NCBI GenBank assembly: GCA_029077825.1 | Contig: JAQNCT010000017.1 | Location: 1-44,781, forward strand | DNA from: Acidocella sp. | GTDB lineage: Bacteria > Pseudomonadota > Alphaproteobacteria > Acetobacterales > Acetobacteraceae | Direction: 5' to 3' | DNA length: 44,781 bases | In this document: one piece after another, positions 22,121-32,437 of the stretch | Numbering within the stretch: the first letter of the stretch is position 1 | Layout of the letters: each line of letters begins with the position of its first letter | Notes under the pieces: generated by a model | The model's database searches: none | Told to the model about the DNA's origin: nothing | Seen by the model: only the letters and a program-made list of their open reading frames with translations | Program-made: the position numbers and the translations under genes

Positions 22121-23686
22121 ATGGACCAGGCTCTCCCCCTCATTGAATCCGTAACCAGCATTCCGCGTCGCACCTTTGCCATCATCTCGCACCCGGACGC
22201 TGGTAAAACCACGCTGACGGAAAAACTACTGCTGTTCGGCGGCGCCATCCGCGAGGCCGGCATGGTTAAGGCCCGCCAGGACCGCCGCCAGACGCGCTCT
22301 GACTGGATGAAAATTGAACGCCAGCGCGGTATTTCAGTAACCTCATCAGTCATGACGTTTGAATTTGGCGGGGCGGTGTTTAATTTGCTTGATACCCCAG
22401 GCCATGAGGATTTCTCAGAGGATACCTACCGGACACTTACCGCCGTTGATAGCGCGGTGATGGTGATTGATGCTGCCAAAGGTATTGAGTTGCAAACCAA
22501 AAAATTATTTGAGGTTTGCCGCTTACGCAACATTCCCATCACCACCTTTATTAATAAAGTGGACCGAGAAGGGCAGAACCCGTTTGAGCTGCTGGATGAG
22601 ATTTCCAGCACGCTGGCGTTGGATATTTGCCCGATGGTCTGGCCGATCGGCACGGGCGGGCTGTTTCGTGGGTGTTTTGATATTCGCAACAACCGGCTGG
22701 TTTCAGCGGTGAAGCCGGGGGATACCAAGACCGAGCAGAAATTCGCCATCCCGGCTGACCAGAAGGCGCAGTTGGATGAGGATATTGAACTGATACATGC
22801 GGCGTTCCCGCCGTTTGATTTGCAGTCATTCTCTGAAGGGCATTTAACCCCGGTTTATTTTGGCTCCGCGCTGAAGGATTATTCAGTGCGCGAATTGCTG
22901 GAAGGGCTGGTGGCCAACGCCCCGCCGCCGCAGCCGCGCGCCTCTGATACCCGCGTGGTGGCACCAAATGAGGCGCCTGTCACCGGCTTTGTGTTCAAAG
23001 TGCAGGCTAATATGGACCCGCAGCACCGCGACCGCATTGCTTTTACCCGCATTTGTTCCGGCAAATTCACCCGTGGCATGAAATTGATCCATTCGCGCAC
23101 CAAAAAGCCGATGGCGATTCAGGCGCCAATTTTTTTCTTTGCCCAGGACCGTTCCTTGGCCGAGGAAGCTTATCCGGGTGATATCATCGGTATTCCCAAC
23201 CATGGTACGCTCAGGGTGGGCGATACGCTGACCGAGGGTGAGGTGTTGCGCTTTACCGGTATTCCAGATTTTGCCCCTGAAATTTTGCGCCGCGTGCGCC
23301 TGGCTGACCCCATGAAGGCCAAGCAGTTGCGCAAAGCGCTGGAGGATTTAGCCGAAGAAGGTGTAACGCAAGTTTTTCGCCCGATGACCGGTTCAGACTG
23401 GATTGTGGGCGTGGTCGGGGCGTTGCAGTTGGATGTACTCTCCAGCCGTATCGAGCAGGAATACTCAGTGCCGGTGGCATTTGAGCCGGCACCGTTTGAT
23501 ACGGCGCGCTGGATATTCTCTGAAGACGCGGCGCGGTTAAAAACCTTCATCGAACTGAACCGCAGTGCCATGAGCGAGGACCGCGAGGGCGCGCCGGTTT
23601 ATCTGGTGCGTAATAATTGGGAGCTGAACCGGATGCGCGAAAATTTCCCGGAGATTACCTTCTCGGCGACAAGGGAGAGACGATAG
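22121..23686 (+). CDS. prfC: Peptide chain release factor 3
   Basis: RF3 (521 residues, normal length) is the translational GTPase that removes RF1 and RF2 from the ribosome after termination. G1 is SHPDAGKT around residues 24-31, G3 DTPGH at 91-95 and G4 NKVD at 145-148. The switch I region KIERQRGISVTSS is typical of RF3. Domain II and the C-terminal domain (about 300-521, ending near ITFSATRER) are intact. The ATG has GGGGAGCC upstream. It stands alone, followed by the convergent decarboxylase gene. Confidence 0.96.
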   Translation: MDQALPLIESVTSIPRRTFAIISHPDAGKTTLTEKLLLFGGAIREAGMVKARQDRRQTRSDWMKIERQRGISVTSSVMTFEFGGAVFNLLDTPGHEDFSEDTYRTLTAVDSAVMVIDAAKGIELQTKKLFEVCRLRNIPITTFINKVDREGQNPFELLDEISSTLALDICPMVWPIGTGGLFRGCFDIRNNRLVSAVKPGDTKTEQKFAIPADQKAQLDEDIELIHAAFPPFDLQSFSEGHLTPVYFGSALKDYSVRELLEGLVANAPPPQPRASDTRVVAPNEAPVTGFVFKVQANMDPQHRDRIAFTRICSGKFTRGMKLIHSRTKKPMAIQAPIFFFAQDRSLAEEAYPGDIIGIPNHGTLRVGDTLTEGEVLRFTGIPDFAPEILRRVRLADPMKAKQLRKALEDLAEEGVTQVFRPMTGSDWIVGVVGALQLDVLSSRIEQEYSVPVAFEPAPFDTARWIFSEDAARLKTFIELNRSAMSEDREGAPVYLVRNNWELNRMRENFPEITFSATRERR

Positions 23687-23731
23687 CTATTTTTTAAAGC
23701 CTCATTGTGCCCCTTGCGAAAGCGCTGGGGG

Positions 23732-24679
23732 TTAACCCAACACGCTCTCAAAATACTTAATCGTCTTTCCTAACCCCTCATCCAGCCCCACCTTTGGCTC
23801 CCAGTCCAGCATCGCCTTGGCTTTTGATATATCCGGGCAGCGCTGCATCGGGTCGTCAACGGGCAGGGGGCGGAATACCAGTTTGGATTTAGCGCCGGTC
23901 AGGGCGATGACGCGCTCGGCCAGTTGCAGCATCGGCAGTTCCACCGGGTTGCCGAGGTTGACCGGGCCGGTGATATCATCGCCCGTCGCCATCAGCCGCA
24001 TAAAACCTTCGATCAGATCATCCACATAGCAAAAGGCGCGGGTCTGCATGCCGTCACCGAAGATGGTGATATCCTCACCACGCAGCGCCTGCACAATGAA
24101 GTTGGAGACCACCCTGCCATCGTTGGGGTGCATGCGCGGGCCGTAAGTGTTGAATATCCGCGCCACTTTGATGCGCAGGTTATGCTGGCGGCGATAGTCA
24201 AAAAACAGCGTCTCGGCACAGCGCTTGCCTTCATCGTAGCAGGCGCGCGGGCCAATAGGGTTCACGCTGCCGCGGTAATCCTCGGTCTGCGGGTGCACGG
24301 TCGGGTCGCCATACACCTCGGAGGTGGAAGCTTGGAACACCTTGGCCTTCACCCGTTTGGCCAGGCCCAGCATGTTGATGGCGCCCACCACGCTCACCTT
24401 GGCGGTTTGCACCGGGTCAAACTGATAATGCACCGGCGAGGCTGGGCAGGCGAGGTTATAAATCTCGTCCACCTCCACATACAGCGGGAACGTTACATCA
24501 TGGCGCATGATCTCGAAGCTGGGGTGGTCCAGCAGATGTGCCACATTGTCACGCCGGCCTGTGAAGTAGTTATCCACGGCCAGCACATCATGCCCCGCCG
24601 CCAGCAGCTTTTCGCAGAGATGAGAGCCGAGGAAGCCAGCACCACCGGTGACAAGAATACGTTTTTTTGTGTAGCTCAA
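23732..24679 (-). CDS. UDP-glucuronate decarboxylase (UDP-xylose synthase)
   Basis: A 315-residue extended SDR that oxidises and decarboxylates UDP-glucuronate to UDP-xylose with bound NAD. The Rossmann motif GGAGFLGSH is at residues 12-20, the catalytic Tyr148 and Lys152 are in [11 protein letters not shown], and STSEVYG (118-124) supplies the nearby Ser/Glu. [16 protein letters not shown] is diagnostic of Uxs. UDP-xylose would feed a surface glycan. The start is a TTG at 24679 supported by AGGAAGG at the right distance; no ATG or GTG is in frame nearby. It faces the SDR and glycan genes beginning at 24726. Confidence 0.92.
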   Translation of the reverse strand: MSYTKKRILVTGGAGFLGSHLCEKLLAAGHDVLAVDNYFTGRRDNVAHLLDHPSFEIMRHDVTFPLYVEVDEIYNLACPASPVHYQFDPVQTAKVSVVGAINMLGLAKRVKAKVFQASTSEVYGDPTVHPQTEDYRGSVNPIGPRACYDEGKRCAETLFFDYRRQHNLRIKVARIFNTYGPRMHPNDGRVVSNFIVQALRGEDITIFGDGMQTRAFCYVDDLIEGFMRLMATGDDITGPVNLGNPVELPMLQLAERVIALTGAKSKLVFRPLPVDDPMQRCPDISKAKAMLDWEPKVGLDEGLGKTIKYFESVLG

Positions 24680-24725
24680 TGAATGGACCTTCCTGTGTCG
24701 CCGGCCTGCCTAACATGAAAAGGTA

Positions 24726-25475
24726 ATGATGATGAAATCAGTTTTGATCACCGGCGCCAGCCGCGGCATTGGCCGCGCCACCGCCATAATGGCGGGTGGC
24801 AAGGGCTGGTCGGTGGGGGTGAATTACACGGCCAATCTCCCCGCCGCCGAGGCCACGGCGAGTGCTGTGCGGCAGGCCGGCGGGCAGGCTGTAATCATCA
24901 AGGGGGATGTCTCGGTTGAGGCGGATGTGGTGGCTATGTTTGATGCCACGGCGGCGGCGTTTGGCGGCATTGACGGGGTGGTGATCAACGCCGGCATCAT
25001 CGCGCCCAGCCTGCCATTGGCTGAAATCTCCACCGAGCGGCTGCGCCGGATGTTCGACACCAACATTCTGGGTGCCTATTTCGTCGCCCGCGAGGCGGCC
25101 CGCCGGATGCCCCTGGACAAAGGCGGGCAGGGGGGCGCGGTGGTGCTGCTATCCTCGATTGCCGCCAAATTAGGCTCGCCGTTTGATTTTGTGGATTATG
25201 CGGGGTCCAAGGGTGCGGTTGATAGCCTGACCGTGGGACTGGCAAAGGAGTTGGGCAAGCAGGGTGTGCGGGTAAACGCCATCCGCCCTGGGTTGATCGA
25301 CACCGATATCCAGGCGGTCTCGGGTGACCCTGACCGCGCCAATCGGCTTGGCCCCAGCACCCCCATCGGGCGGGCTGGGCAACCGGTGGAAATCGCCGAG
25401 GCGATCATGTTTTTGCTTAGTGACGCGGCTTCATATATCACGGGGGCAATTCTGGACGTCGCGGGCGGGCGGTAA
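24726..25475 (+). CDS. Classical SDR oxidoreductase (FabG-like)
   Basis: A 249-residue NAD(P)-dependent oxidoreductase. TGASRGIG is at residues 9-16, NAG at 88-90, and the catalytic Ser144, Tyr158 and Lys162 (YAGSK) are intact. The C-terminal YITGAILDVAGGR is the usual FabG-type ending. The fatty-acid, polyol and sugar members of this class are not separable by sequence here. Three ATGs stand in a row at 24726; any may be used, with AAAGGT just upstream. It is divergent from the UDP-glucuronate decarboxylase, with the start codons 46 bases apart. Confidence 0.85.
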   Translation: MMMKSVLITGASRGIGRATAIMAGGKGWSVGVNYTANLPAAEATASAVRQAGGQAVIIKGDVSVEADVVAMFDATAAAFGGIDGVVINAGIIAPSLPLAEISTERLRRMFDTNILGAYFVAREAARRMPLDKGGQGGAVVLLSSIAAKLGSPFDFVDYAGSKGAVDSLTVGLAKELGKQGVRVNAIRPGLIDTDIQAVSGDPDRANRLGPSTPIGRAGQPVEIAEAIMFLLSDAASYITGAILDVAGGR

Positions 25476-25518
25476 CGGAGTGTGCGCTGCTGCTGTTCTG
25501 CCCGTGGAGAGTGTGTGA

Positions 25519-26148
25519 ATGGTTTATGATTTTACCAATAACTGGTTCGACCAATATGCTAAAAATGTTTGGAATAATTTGGTCCCCCAAGCTAAGCCCC
25601 AAAAAATTCTTGAAGTAGGTTCTTATGAAGGGGCAAGTGCTTGCTTCCTGATTGAAGCATTAAGTAACGAAAATGAAATAGAGATCCATTGTGTTGACAC
25701 CTGGGAAGGTTCGATTGAAAACTTTCCCGATGGTGTGCCAAATGTTAACATGAGGAATGTTGAATCGCGTTTTGATCATAACGTTAAATTAGCAATTTCC
25801 AAAGTTGAAAAACCCGTCAATCTTGTTAAGCACAAATCATTTTCTGATGTTTCGCTCTCAAAAATGATTGGGGACGGCAAAAAACAATATTTTGACTTTG
25901 TTTACATCGATGGCTCCCACCAGGCCCCGGATGTTTTGTGTGACGCTGTGTTAGCTTTTCGCTTGCTCAAAACAGGCGGAATTATGGTATTTGATGATTA
26001 TCTATGGGCTGAGAATTTGCCCTACGGCTTTGATCCCATTCGCTGTCCAAAACTGGCGATTGATTCATTTGTAAATATTTATTTTCGGAAATTGAAAGTG
26101 TTGCAGGCCCCGCTTTACCAGCTTTATATCCAGAAAATTTCAGACTAA
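25519..26148 (+). CDS. TylF/CmcI-like SAM-dependent methyltransferase
   Basis: A 209-residue class I methyltransferase. The SAM loop is ILEVGSYEGASACFL near residues 30-44, with VDTWEG after strand 2 and FVYIDGSHQAPDV at strand 4. GGIMVFDDYLW closes the fold. The Asp-rich, His-containing pattern (IDGSH and FDDY) resembles the metal-dependent O-methyltransferases TylF and CmcI that act on sugars or antibiotics. The coding sequence is markedly more AT-rich than the genes on both sides, suggesting recent transfer. It precedes the WbsX-type gene by eight bases, so a role in decorating the same glycan is likely. Confidence 0.8.
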   Translation: MVYDFTNNWFDQYAKNVWNNLVPQAKPQKILEVGSYEGASACFLIEALSNENEIEIHCVDTWEGSIENFPDGVPNVNMRNVESRFDHNVKLAISKVEKPVNLVKHKSFSDVSLSKMIGDGKKQYFDFVYIDGSHQAPDVLCDAVLAFRLLKTGGIMVFDDYLWAENLPYGFDPIRCPKLAIDSFVNIYFRKLKVLQAPLYQLYIQKISD

Positions 26149-26156
26149 GCCACACT

Positions 26157-27194
26157 ATGACCAGAGCCATTGCTTTTCATCTGCCGCAGTTTCACCCCAT
26201 TCCGCAGAACGATGAATGGTGGGGCAAAGGCTTTACGGAGTGGACCAACACAGCCAAAGCAAAGCCATTGTTTGAGGGTCATTATCAGCCCCATGTTCCA
26301 GCCGATTTAGGTTTTTATGACTTGCGGCTGCCGGAAGCTCGGCAAGACCAGGCGGATTTGGCTAAAAAATATGGCATAGAAGGGTTTTGTTATTATCATT
26401 ATTGGTTCGGCCATGGGCAGCGAATTTTAGAGCGGCCATTTGAAGAAATTCTGGCCAGCGGCGAGCCTGATTTTCCGTTTTGCTTGTGTTGGGCCAACCA
26501 TAGCTGGACAGGGGTGTGGCACGGCGTGCCTGACCGGCTGTTAATCGCGCAAACTTACCCAGGCCCGGCTGATAATGAAGCCCATTTCAACAGCCTGCTG
26601 CCTGCTTTTCAGGACCCGCGATATATAAAGGTGGATGGGAACCCGGTTTTTTTGGTGTTTGACCCCTACGGCCTGCCAGATGCCAGAGCCTTTGCTGCGC
26701 AGTGGCATGAAATGGCGCTAAAAGCCGGGCTGCCGGGGCTACATTTGCTGGCCATTCGTCATAACGGGCAAAATTGGAATCCGCATGATGGCGGATTTGA
26801 TGGCGCGATTGATATGCGGATTCCATTTTTTTCCAAGGAATGGAGCGAAGGTACCCGCGAAACCCTTATTTTGGACCATCGTCAAGTTACCGCTCATGAG
26901 GTGGCAGAGCCAGAACCTGGTATTACAACCTATCCCTGCATTGGACCCAGTTGGGATAATACACCAAGGTTGGGCCGCCGGGGCATTATTTACGTAAATT
27001 CTCACCCGGATTTGTTCCGCGAAACGGTGCGCCGCGCGGTTGGTGTACTTGCGCAGCGGCCGGCAGAAAACCAGCTGATGTTCTTGAAAGCCTGGAATGA
27101 ATGGGCAGAAGGCAACCACCTGGAACCAGACCTGAAATTTGGCCACGGCTGGCTGGAGGCGCTACGCCAAGGTATGGCATGCCTCACCAGCTAA
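26157..27194 (+). CDS. WbsX-family glycan-associated protein
   Basis: A 345-residue protein of the WbsX (GH99-like) family, often found in O-antigen and capsule loci as a glycosyltransferase or glycosidase-like enzyme. The diagnostic run is at the N-terminus: AFHLPQFHPIPQNDEWWGKG, followed by FTEWTNTAKAKPLF. YYHYWFGHGQRILERP and CWANHSWTG follow, and MFLKAWNEWAEGNHLEPD near the C-terminus completes the pattern. There is no signal peptide, so it probably acts in the cytoplasm on a nucleotide- or lipid-linked glycan. It is likely in one operon with the methyltransferase. Confidence 0.85.
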   Translation: MTRAIAFHLPQFHPIPQNDEWWGKGFTEWTNTAKAKPLFEGHYQPHVPADLGFYDLRLPEARQDQADLAKKYGIEGFCYYHYWFGHGQRILERPFEEILASGEPDFPFCLCWANHSWTGVWHGVPDRLLIAQTYPGPADNEAHFNSLLPAFQDPRYIKVDGNPVFLVFDPYGLPDARAFAAQWHEMALKAGLPGLHLLAIRHNGQNWNPHDGGFDGAIDMRIPFFSKEWSEGTRETLILDHRQVTAHEVAEPEPGITTYPCIGPSWDNTPRLGRRGIIYVNSHPDLFRETVRRAVGVLAQRPAENQLMFLKAWNEWAEGNHLEPDLKFGHGWLEALRQGMACLTS

Positions 27195-27253
27195 ACCACC
27201 TATTGCGCGGCACCCCGGCCCCCCTTACTAAGAGCCGCCAAGGTTTCCACTGA

Positions 27254-28759
<1,506 letters not shown>

Positions 28760-28771
28760 TCAGGACATACC

Positions 28772-30052
28772 ATGACCCCCGCTGGGCAACTTGCCGCCGC
28801 CATTGATTTACTGGCGGATATTGAAGCCGATGCCCGCCCGGGTGACGCTGTAGCCAATTCGTTTTTCCGCAACCGCCGCTTTATTGGGGCAGGGGACCGC
28901 CGTGAGGTAAGCACACTTGTGTGGGGGGTGTTGCGGGCGCGCCGGCATTTGGGCTGGTGGCTGGAGAAATTCGGTGCTGCGCCAACGCCGCGTTTGTTGT
29001 TGGGTGCGCAGGCAATTTTTACCGGCATGACCGTCAACAAAATCGCTCTGGCTTTCACGGCTGGGCGTTACGGCCCACCGCCGTTGACCGAGCTTGAAAC
29101 CATTGTGCTGGAAAAATTTGCAGGGCACACGCTAGAACATCCCAATATGCCGGACGCCGTGAAGTACGAGGTGCCGGACTGGATTATGCCGCATCTGGCA
29201 GCGCAGTTTGGCCCGACGTTGAAAGCCGAGATGGACGCATTAGCGCTTCCGGCACCGTTGGACTTGCGGGTGAACGCCCTAAAGGCCACCCGCGACCAAG
29301 CGATACTGGCTTTGGCGGCGGAACAACTGGATGCCCGCCCCACCGCCTACAGCCCGTGGGGCTTGCGCCTCGCCGGGCGGCAGTCAATCACGCAAGGCAA
29401 AGCGTTCCAGGACGGCATTGTTGAAATCCAGGATGAAGGTAGCCAGCTGGTGGCCCTGCTGGTTGATGCCAAACCCGGCATGCGGGTGGTGGATTTTTGC
29501 GCCGGTGCGGGTGGCAAAACGCTGGCAATTGCAATGACCATGGAAAATAAGGGTCATATCGTGGCGTGTGATGTTTCAGCCTCACGTCTCGAGGGTGCTA
29601 TCAAACGCCTGCGCCGCGCTGGGGTGCATAATGCCGAGCGGCATTTGCTGGAGCCGGGTGATAAATGGGTAAAGCGGCAAGAGAAAAAATTTGACCGTGT
29701 GTTAATTGATGCGCCGTGCACCGGCACCGGCACCTGGCGGCGTAACCCGGATGCGCGGTTGCGCCTGAAGGAAAACGACTTGGCGGAAATTCTGCCCAAA
29801 CAGGCCATGATCCTTGACCAAGCGCAAAGATTGCTCAAAATCGGCGGCCGGTTGGTTTACGCAACCTGTTCGCTATTGCAGGAAGAAAATGAAATGCAGG
29901 TGAGGGCGTTTTTGCAACGCCACCCGAATTTCAGCCGCGTGCCACTGACCAACCCGCTACCCGAAGCCTTGCACGGCCCGGCCTTGCGCCTAACGCCACG
30001 GGCCAATGGCACTGATGGATTTTTCGGGGTGGTGCTGGAGCGTACGGCATGA
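28772..30052 (+). CDS. RsmB-type RNA cytosine methyltransferase
   Basis: A 426-residue NOL1/NOP2/Sun-family m5C methyltransferase. The SAM motif is VVDFCAGAGGKTLAIAM around residues 235-250. The two conserved cysteines are in DAPCTGTGTWRRNPD and YATCSLLQEENE, the latter being the catalytic one. An N-terminal NusB-like region of about 130 residues precedes the domain, which supports RsmB (16S rRNA C967) over the smaller RlmI group. The ATG follows CAGGA. The GNAT gene overlaps its stop by four bases. Confidence 0.9.
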   Translation: MTPAGQLAAAIDLLADIEADARPGDAVANSFFRNRRFIGAGDRREVSTLVWGVLRARRHLGWWLEKFGAAPTPRLLLGAQAIFTGMTVNKIALAFTAGRYGPPPLTELETIVLEKFAGHTLEHPNMPDAVKYEVPDWIMPHLAAQFGPTLKAEMDALALPAPLDLRVNALKATRDQAILALAAEQLDARPTAYSPWGLRLAGRQSITQGKAFQDGIVEIQDEGSQLVALLVDAKPGMRVVDFCAGAGGKTLAIAMTMENKGHIVACDVSASRLEGAIKRLRRAGVHNAERHLLEPGDKWVKRQEKKFDRVLIDAPCTGTGTWRRNPDARLRLKENDLAEILPKQAMILDQAQRLLKIGGRLVYATCSLLQEENEMQVRAFLQRHPNFSRVPLTNPLPEALHGPALRLTPRANGTDGFFGVVLERTA

Positions 30053-30567
30053 GCGAAGTGCGTTTTGCCACCCCGGCGGATGCTTCTGATATTGGCGCTG
30101 TGCATGTCTCAGCTTGGCGCAGCGCGTATCCGGGGTTGCTGCCGGATCAGTATCTGGCCAAGCTCTCGGCATCCCGGCAGGCGGCGTTTTACGAACGTGC
30201 CATCCGCATGGGTGCCGGTGTGCATGTGTTAACACAAAACCAGCATGTGGTAGGGTTTTCCACCGCCCGGCGGACGCGTGGCAATCCGCTGGGCGACGGC
30301 GAAATTGAAACGTTGTACGTGCTTGATGATTACCAGGGCAACGGCTTTGGCCGGAATTTGTTGCAAGCCTCAGCGGGCTATCTGGCGGAACTGGGTTGTG
30401 CGTCAGTGTTTGTGTGGGTGCTGCGTGATAACCAGGCGAGTTTTTTTTATGAGCATCTGGGCGGTAAACGCATTGCCAGCAGCTTCACCCGCGTTGGCGG
30501 TAATCAAACACCCCAGACAGCCTTTGGCTGGAACCCTATCGACGGGCTGCTGGGCGGCCAAGAGTAA
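30049..30567 (+). CDS. GNAT-family N-acetyltransferase
   Basis: A 172-residue acetyltransferase of the GNAT family. The acetyl-CoA motif A is VLDDYQGNGFGRNLLQAS (Q-G-N-G-F-G), after a strand ETLYVLD. The motif B region is VFVWVLRDNQASFFYEHLGG. The amine substrate is unknown; ribosomal protein, polyamine and toxin-like members share this pattern. The start overlaps the upstream methyltransferase stop (ATGA), so the two are cotranslated. Confidence 0.85.
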   Translation: MSEVRFATPADASDIGAVHVSAWRSAYPGLLPDQYLAKLSASRQAAFYERAIRMGAGVHVLTQNQHVVGFSTARRTRGNPLGDGEIETLYVLDDYQGNGFGRNLLQASAGYLAELGCASVFVWVLRDNQASFFYEHLGGKRIASSFTRVGGNQTPQTAFGWNPIDGLLGGQE

Positions 30568-30645
30568 CATGGCGGTGCTGATGGCGCCTAGACAGCCCGC
30601 ACCCAGGATCAGCCAGATGGGGTTAGATTTGAAGCGGTAGACGAC
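30568..30645 (-). pseudogene. 3' remnant resembling a chromate transporter (ChrA)
   Basis: The minus-strand reading frame here encodes VVYRFKSNPIWLILGAGCLG, which resembles the last transmembrane helix region of ChrA-family chromate transporters (the RxNPxWLI-LGA pattern). No start and no proper stop are present, and the sequence runs into the GNAT gene. It is a decayed end fragment. Confidence 0.4.
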
Positions 30646-30783
30646 CCATGCTGCGATCTGATTCGGGTGAACATCATAAGCTTGCGCCAATTCGGCCAGC
30701 GTCTTCTCGCCCTTCAAGGCGGCCAAATCCTCCTTGGCCTTGAAAGCCAGGGTATGGTTTCACCGGGTACGCCTCGCCATCAT
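30646..30783 (-). pseudogene. IS3-family transposase orfA remnant
   Basis: On the minus strand from ATG 30783 or 30780 the frame reads MARRTR, then a TGA stop, then NHTLAFKAKEDLAALKGEKT and LAELAQAYDVHPNQIAAW. This is the N-terminal helix-turn-helix of an IS3-family OrfA, broken by the TGA and cut off after about 45 codons, where the chrA-like frame begins. It is a second, different IS3 remnant in this window. Confidence 0.75.
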
Positions 30784-30813
30784 TTATCCTGTTCCCCGAT
30801 ACCATCGCCGCGT

Positions 30814-32031
30814 TCAGGCAGATTTTCCATTTATCCCGCTGTACAAATTTGGCCAGCCACCTCTAGTTCGATAGGTCTGCAGTATCAGTTGGGTCGCTAA
30901 TGCAAGAAGAAGAAATATACTAAACCAATAAAGCACGATGCCACCACGGAGGCCACCGACCAGCGCAAAGGTAAGGCATCCACCCAATATAATTCGTCTG
31001 AACCATTTCCTTCCGGGCCATTTTACCTTTTCGAACGACATCGCGATCACGGCTAGGCCGAAGGGGAGCGTGTATTCGTCGTAATCCAGTAAGCGCGGAT
31101 AGAGCAGTAGGCAGACTGATATCCCAAGAACAATGCTGCTTTCCGGCGAAAGTTCCGCATAGCGAATTATCGCCAAGCCGGCAAAAAGCATTGCCGCTGC
31201 AAAAGGAATATACAGCATCATTTCGGCTTTGGGATTATGGATTCCGAACATCTCGACCGAGGCAAGAAAACCGTGACCTTGGACGAAATCAGAATACGTA
31301 TTAACGGAATGAAGCCTGACAAGCCACTGCATAAATTCGGTTGGGTCGACGTAGAACGTCCACCCAAGAGCAAGACCGATTGCTAGTATAGATGAACAGC
31401 TAAGTAAAAGTCGGTGCATTATGTGAAGGTTCCGTTGGAACAAGAACACGCAACTATATACAACAAAGGTTGGCTTGATGATGCCCGCTATAACGATTGT
31501 AAACCACAAAAGAAGCGGCCATGCTACTGAGCTGATCGCGACAAAAAACAGTAGGCCATGAAATATTGTTGATATGTTGCCTGATAAAAAATCGCTCGCA
31601 GAAAAACAAAGAAGGAATGGTGCTCGCCAATATAGCAGGTGATCTTTCTGCAGGGCAGCGCGCATGATAGCAAGAAATATTGTAAAATAGATGAAGCCAT
31701 AAATCACAACGATGCCAGTCGAGCCGATGTGAGACTGAATAATAGATTCAATCCTGGCAGTGATCGGCGGATATACAAAACGGGCAGGTATCATCCTGCC
31801 ACAATTAATGGCGGGCGCATATGGTGAGACATGAGCCAGAACATTTTGGCCTGCGCAGACGATCGCTTCAGTATCAATAAATTCGCGAATATTTTTCGTA
31901 TATTCAACGAAAATACCGCTTATGAACGGAAGAATGCAAATTATCGGCAATATCGATATGGAAAAGTTACGCTGATTGACAAAAAATAATTTTTTTATAA
32001 AAAAACAAATTTGATGATATGTTTGGCCCAA
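30814..32031 (-). CDS. GT87-like polytopic membrane protein
   Basis: A 405-residue integral membrane protein with about ten hydrophobic segments. The first periplasmic loop has NVLAHVSPYAPAINCG, like the GxxPY block of DUF2029/GT87 mannosyltransferases, and a KPTFVVY segment follows mid-protein. A lipid-linked sugar transferase of the GT-C type is likely but not certain. The gene is clearly more AT-rich than its neighbours and lies next to transposase debris, so it was probably acquired. The start is a TTG at 32031; no ATG is in frame at the N-terminus, so the start is uncertain. Confidence 0.65.
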   Translation of the reverse strand: MGQTYHQICFFIKKLFFVNQRNFSISILPIICILPFISGIFVEYTKNIREFIDTEAIVCAGQNVLAHVSPYAPAINCGRMIPARFVYPPITARIESIIQSHIGSTGIVVIYGFIYFTIFLAIMRAALQKDHLLYWRAPFLLCFSASDFLSGNISTIFHGLLFFVAISSVAWPLLLWFTIVIAGIIKPTFVVYSCVFLFQRNLHIMHRLLLSCSSILAIGLALGWTFYVDPTEFMQWLVRLHSVNTYSDFVQGHGFLASVEMFGIHNPKAEMMLYIPFAAAMLFAGLAIIRYAELSPESSIVLGISVCLLLYPRLLDYDEYTLPFGLAVIAMSFEKVKWPGRKWFRRIILGGCLTFALVGGLRGGIVLYWFSIFLLLALATQLILQTYRTRGGWPNLYSGINGKSA

Positions 32032-32246
32032 GTGTAATTCCAGTAACCTGTTGGGTTTAAAGTGCGTAAAGTTATCTGATGAATCGTCTGACCATTTTCT
32101 CAGTTTTCAGATCTATCATTACGTAATTTTTAATACCCTGATACTTTAATTACAAGAGTAGCTAAGCGTTAGCCAGTAACTGTATCGACTTAACCGCGGT
32201 TTGCTTCCTGCTGATTCCATCACACAGCTCCATTTTTCTAGAAAAT
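32032..32246. other. AT-rich intergenic sequence without a gene
   Basis: No gene or RNA is recognised. Two short perfect dyads are visible: ATTACGTAAT at 32118-32127 and GCTAAGCGTTAGC at 32161-32173. The stretch may contain the promoter of the GT87-like gene. Confidence 0.35.
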
Positions 32247-32414
32247 TTAAACTTGTTGAACTGTAACCTGGTAGCGCCAGATGCCGAACAGCGAGCTGTC
32301 TTGTGCGTAAACGGGCATTGTTACGGCTCCCAGGATGTGGGTGCCAATTAGTTTGCCGCGAATGGTTTTTATTGATCTGCCCTTTGGGTTGGTAACGTTT
32401 CCGGCCAATGACAG
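32247..32414 (-). pseudogene. Short orphan reading frame, probably a gene fragment
   Basis: A 55-codon minus-strand frame without ATG or RBS encodes AGNVTNPKGRSIKTIRGKLI and ends FGIWRYQVTVQQV. The peptide looks like real protein (beta-rich, no odd composition), but a stop precedes it and it resembles no family I can name. It may be the C-terminal end of a decayed gene. Confidence 0.25.
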
Positions 32415-32437
32415 CTAAAATTACCTTGCACCGCCAA

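Noticed and set aside
23700-23725. Hairpin between prfC and the UDP-glucuronate decarboxylase
   Set aside because: CCCC/GGGG stem with internal mismatches and no T run; too weak to call a terminator.
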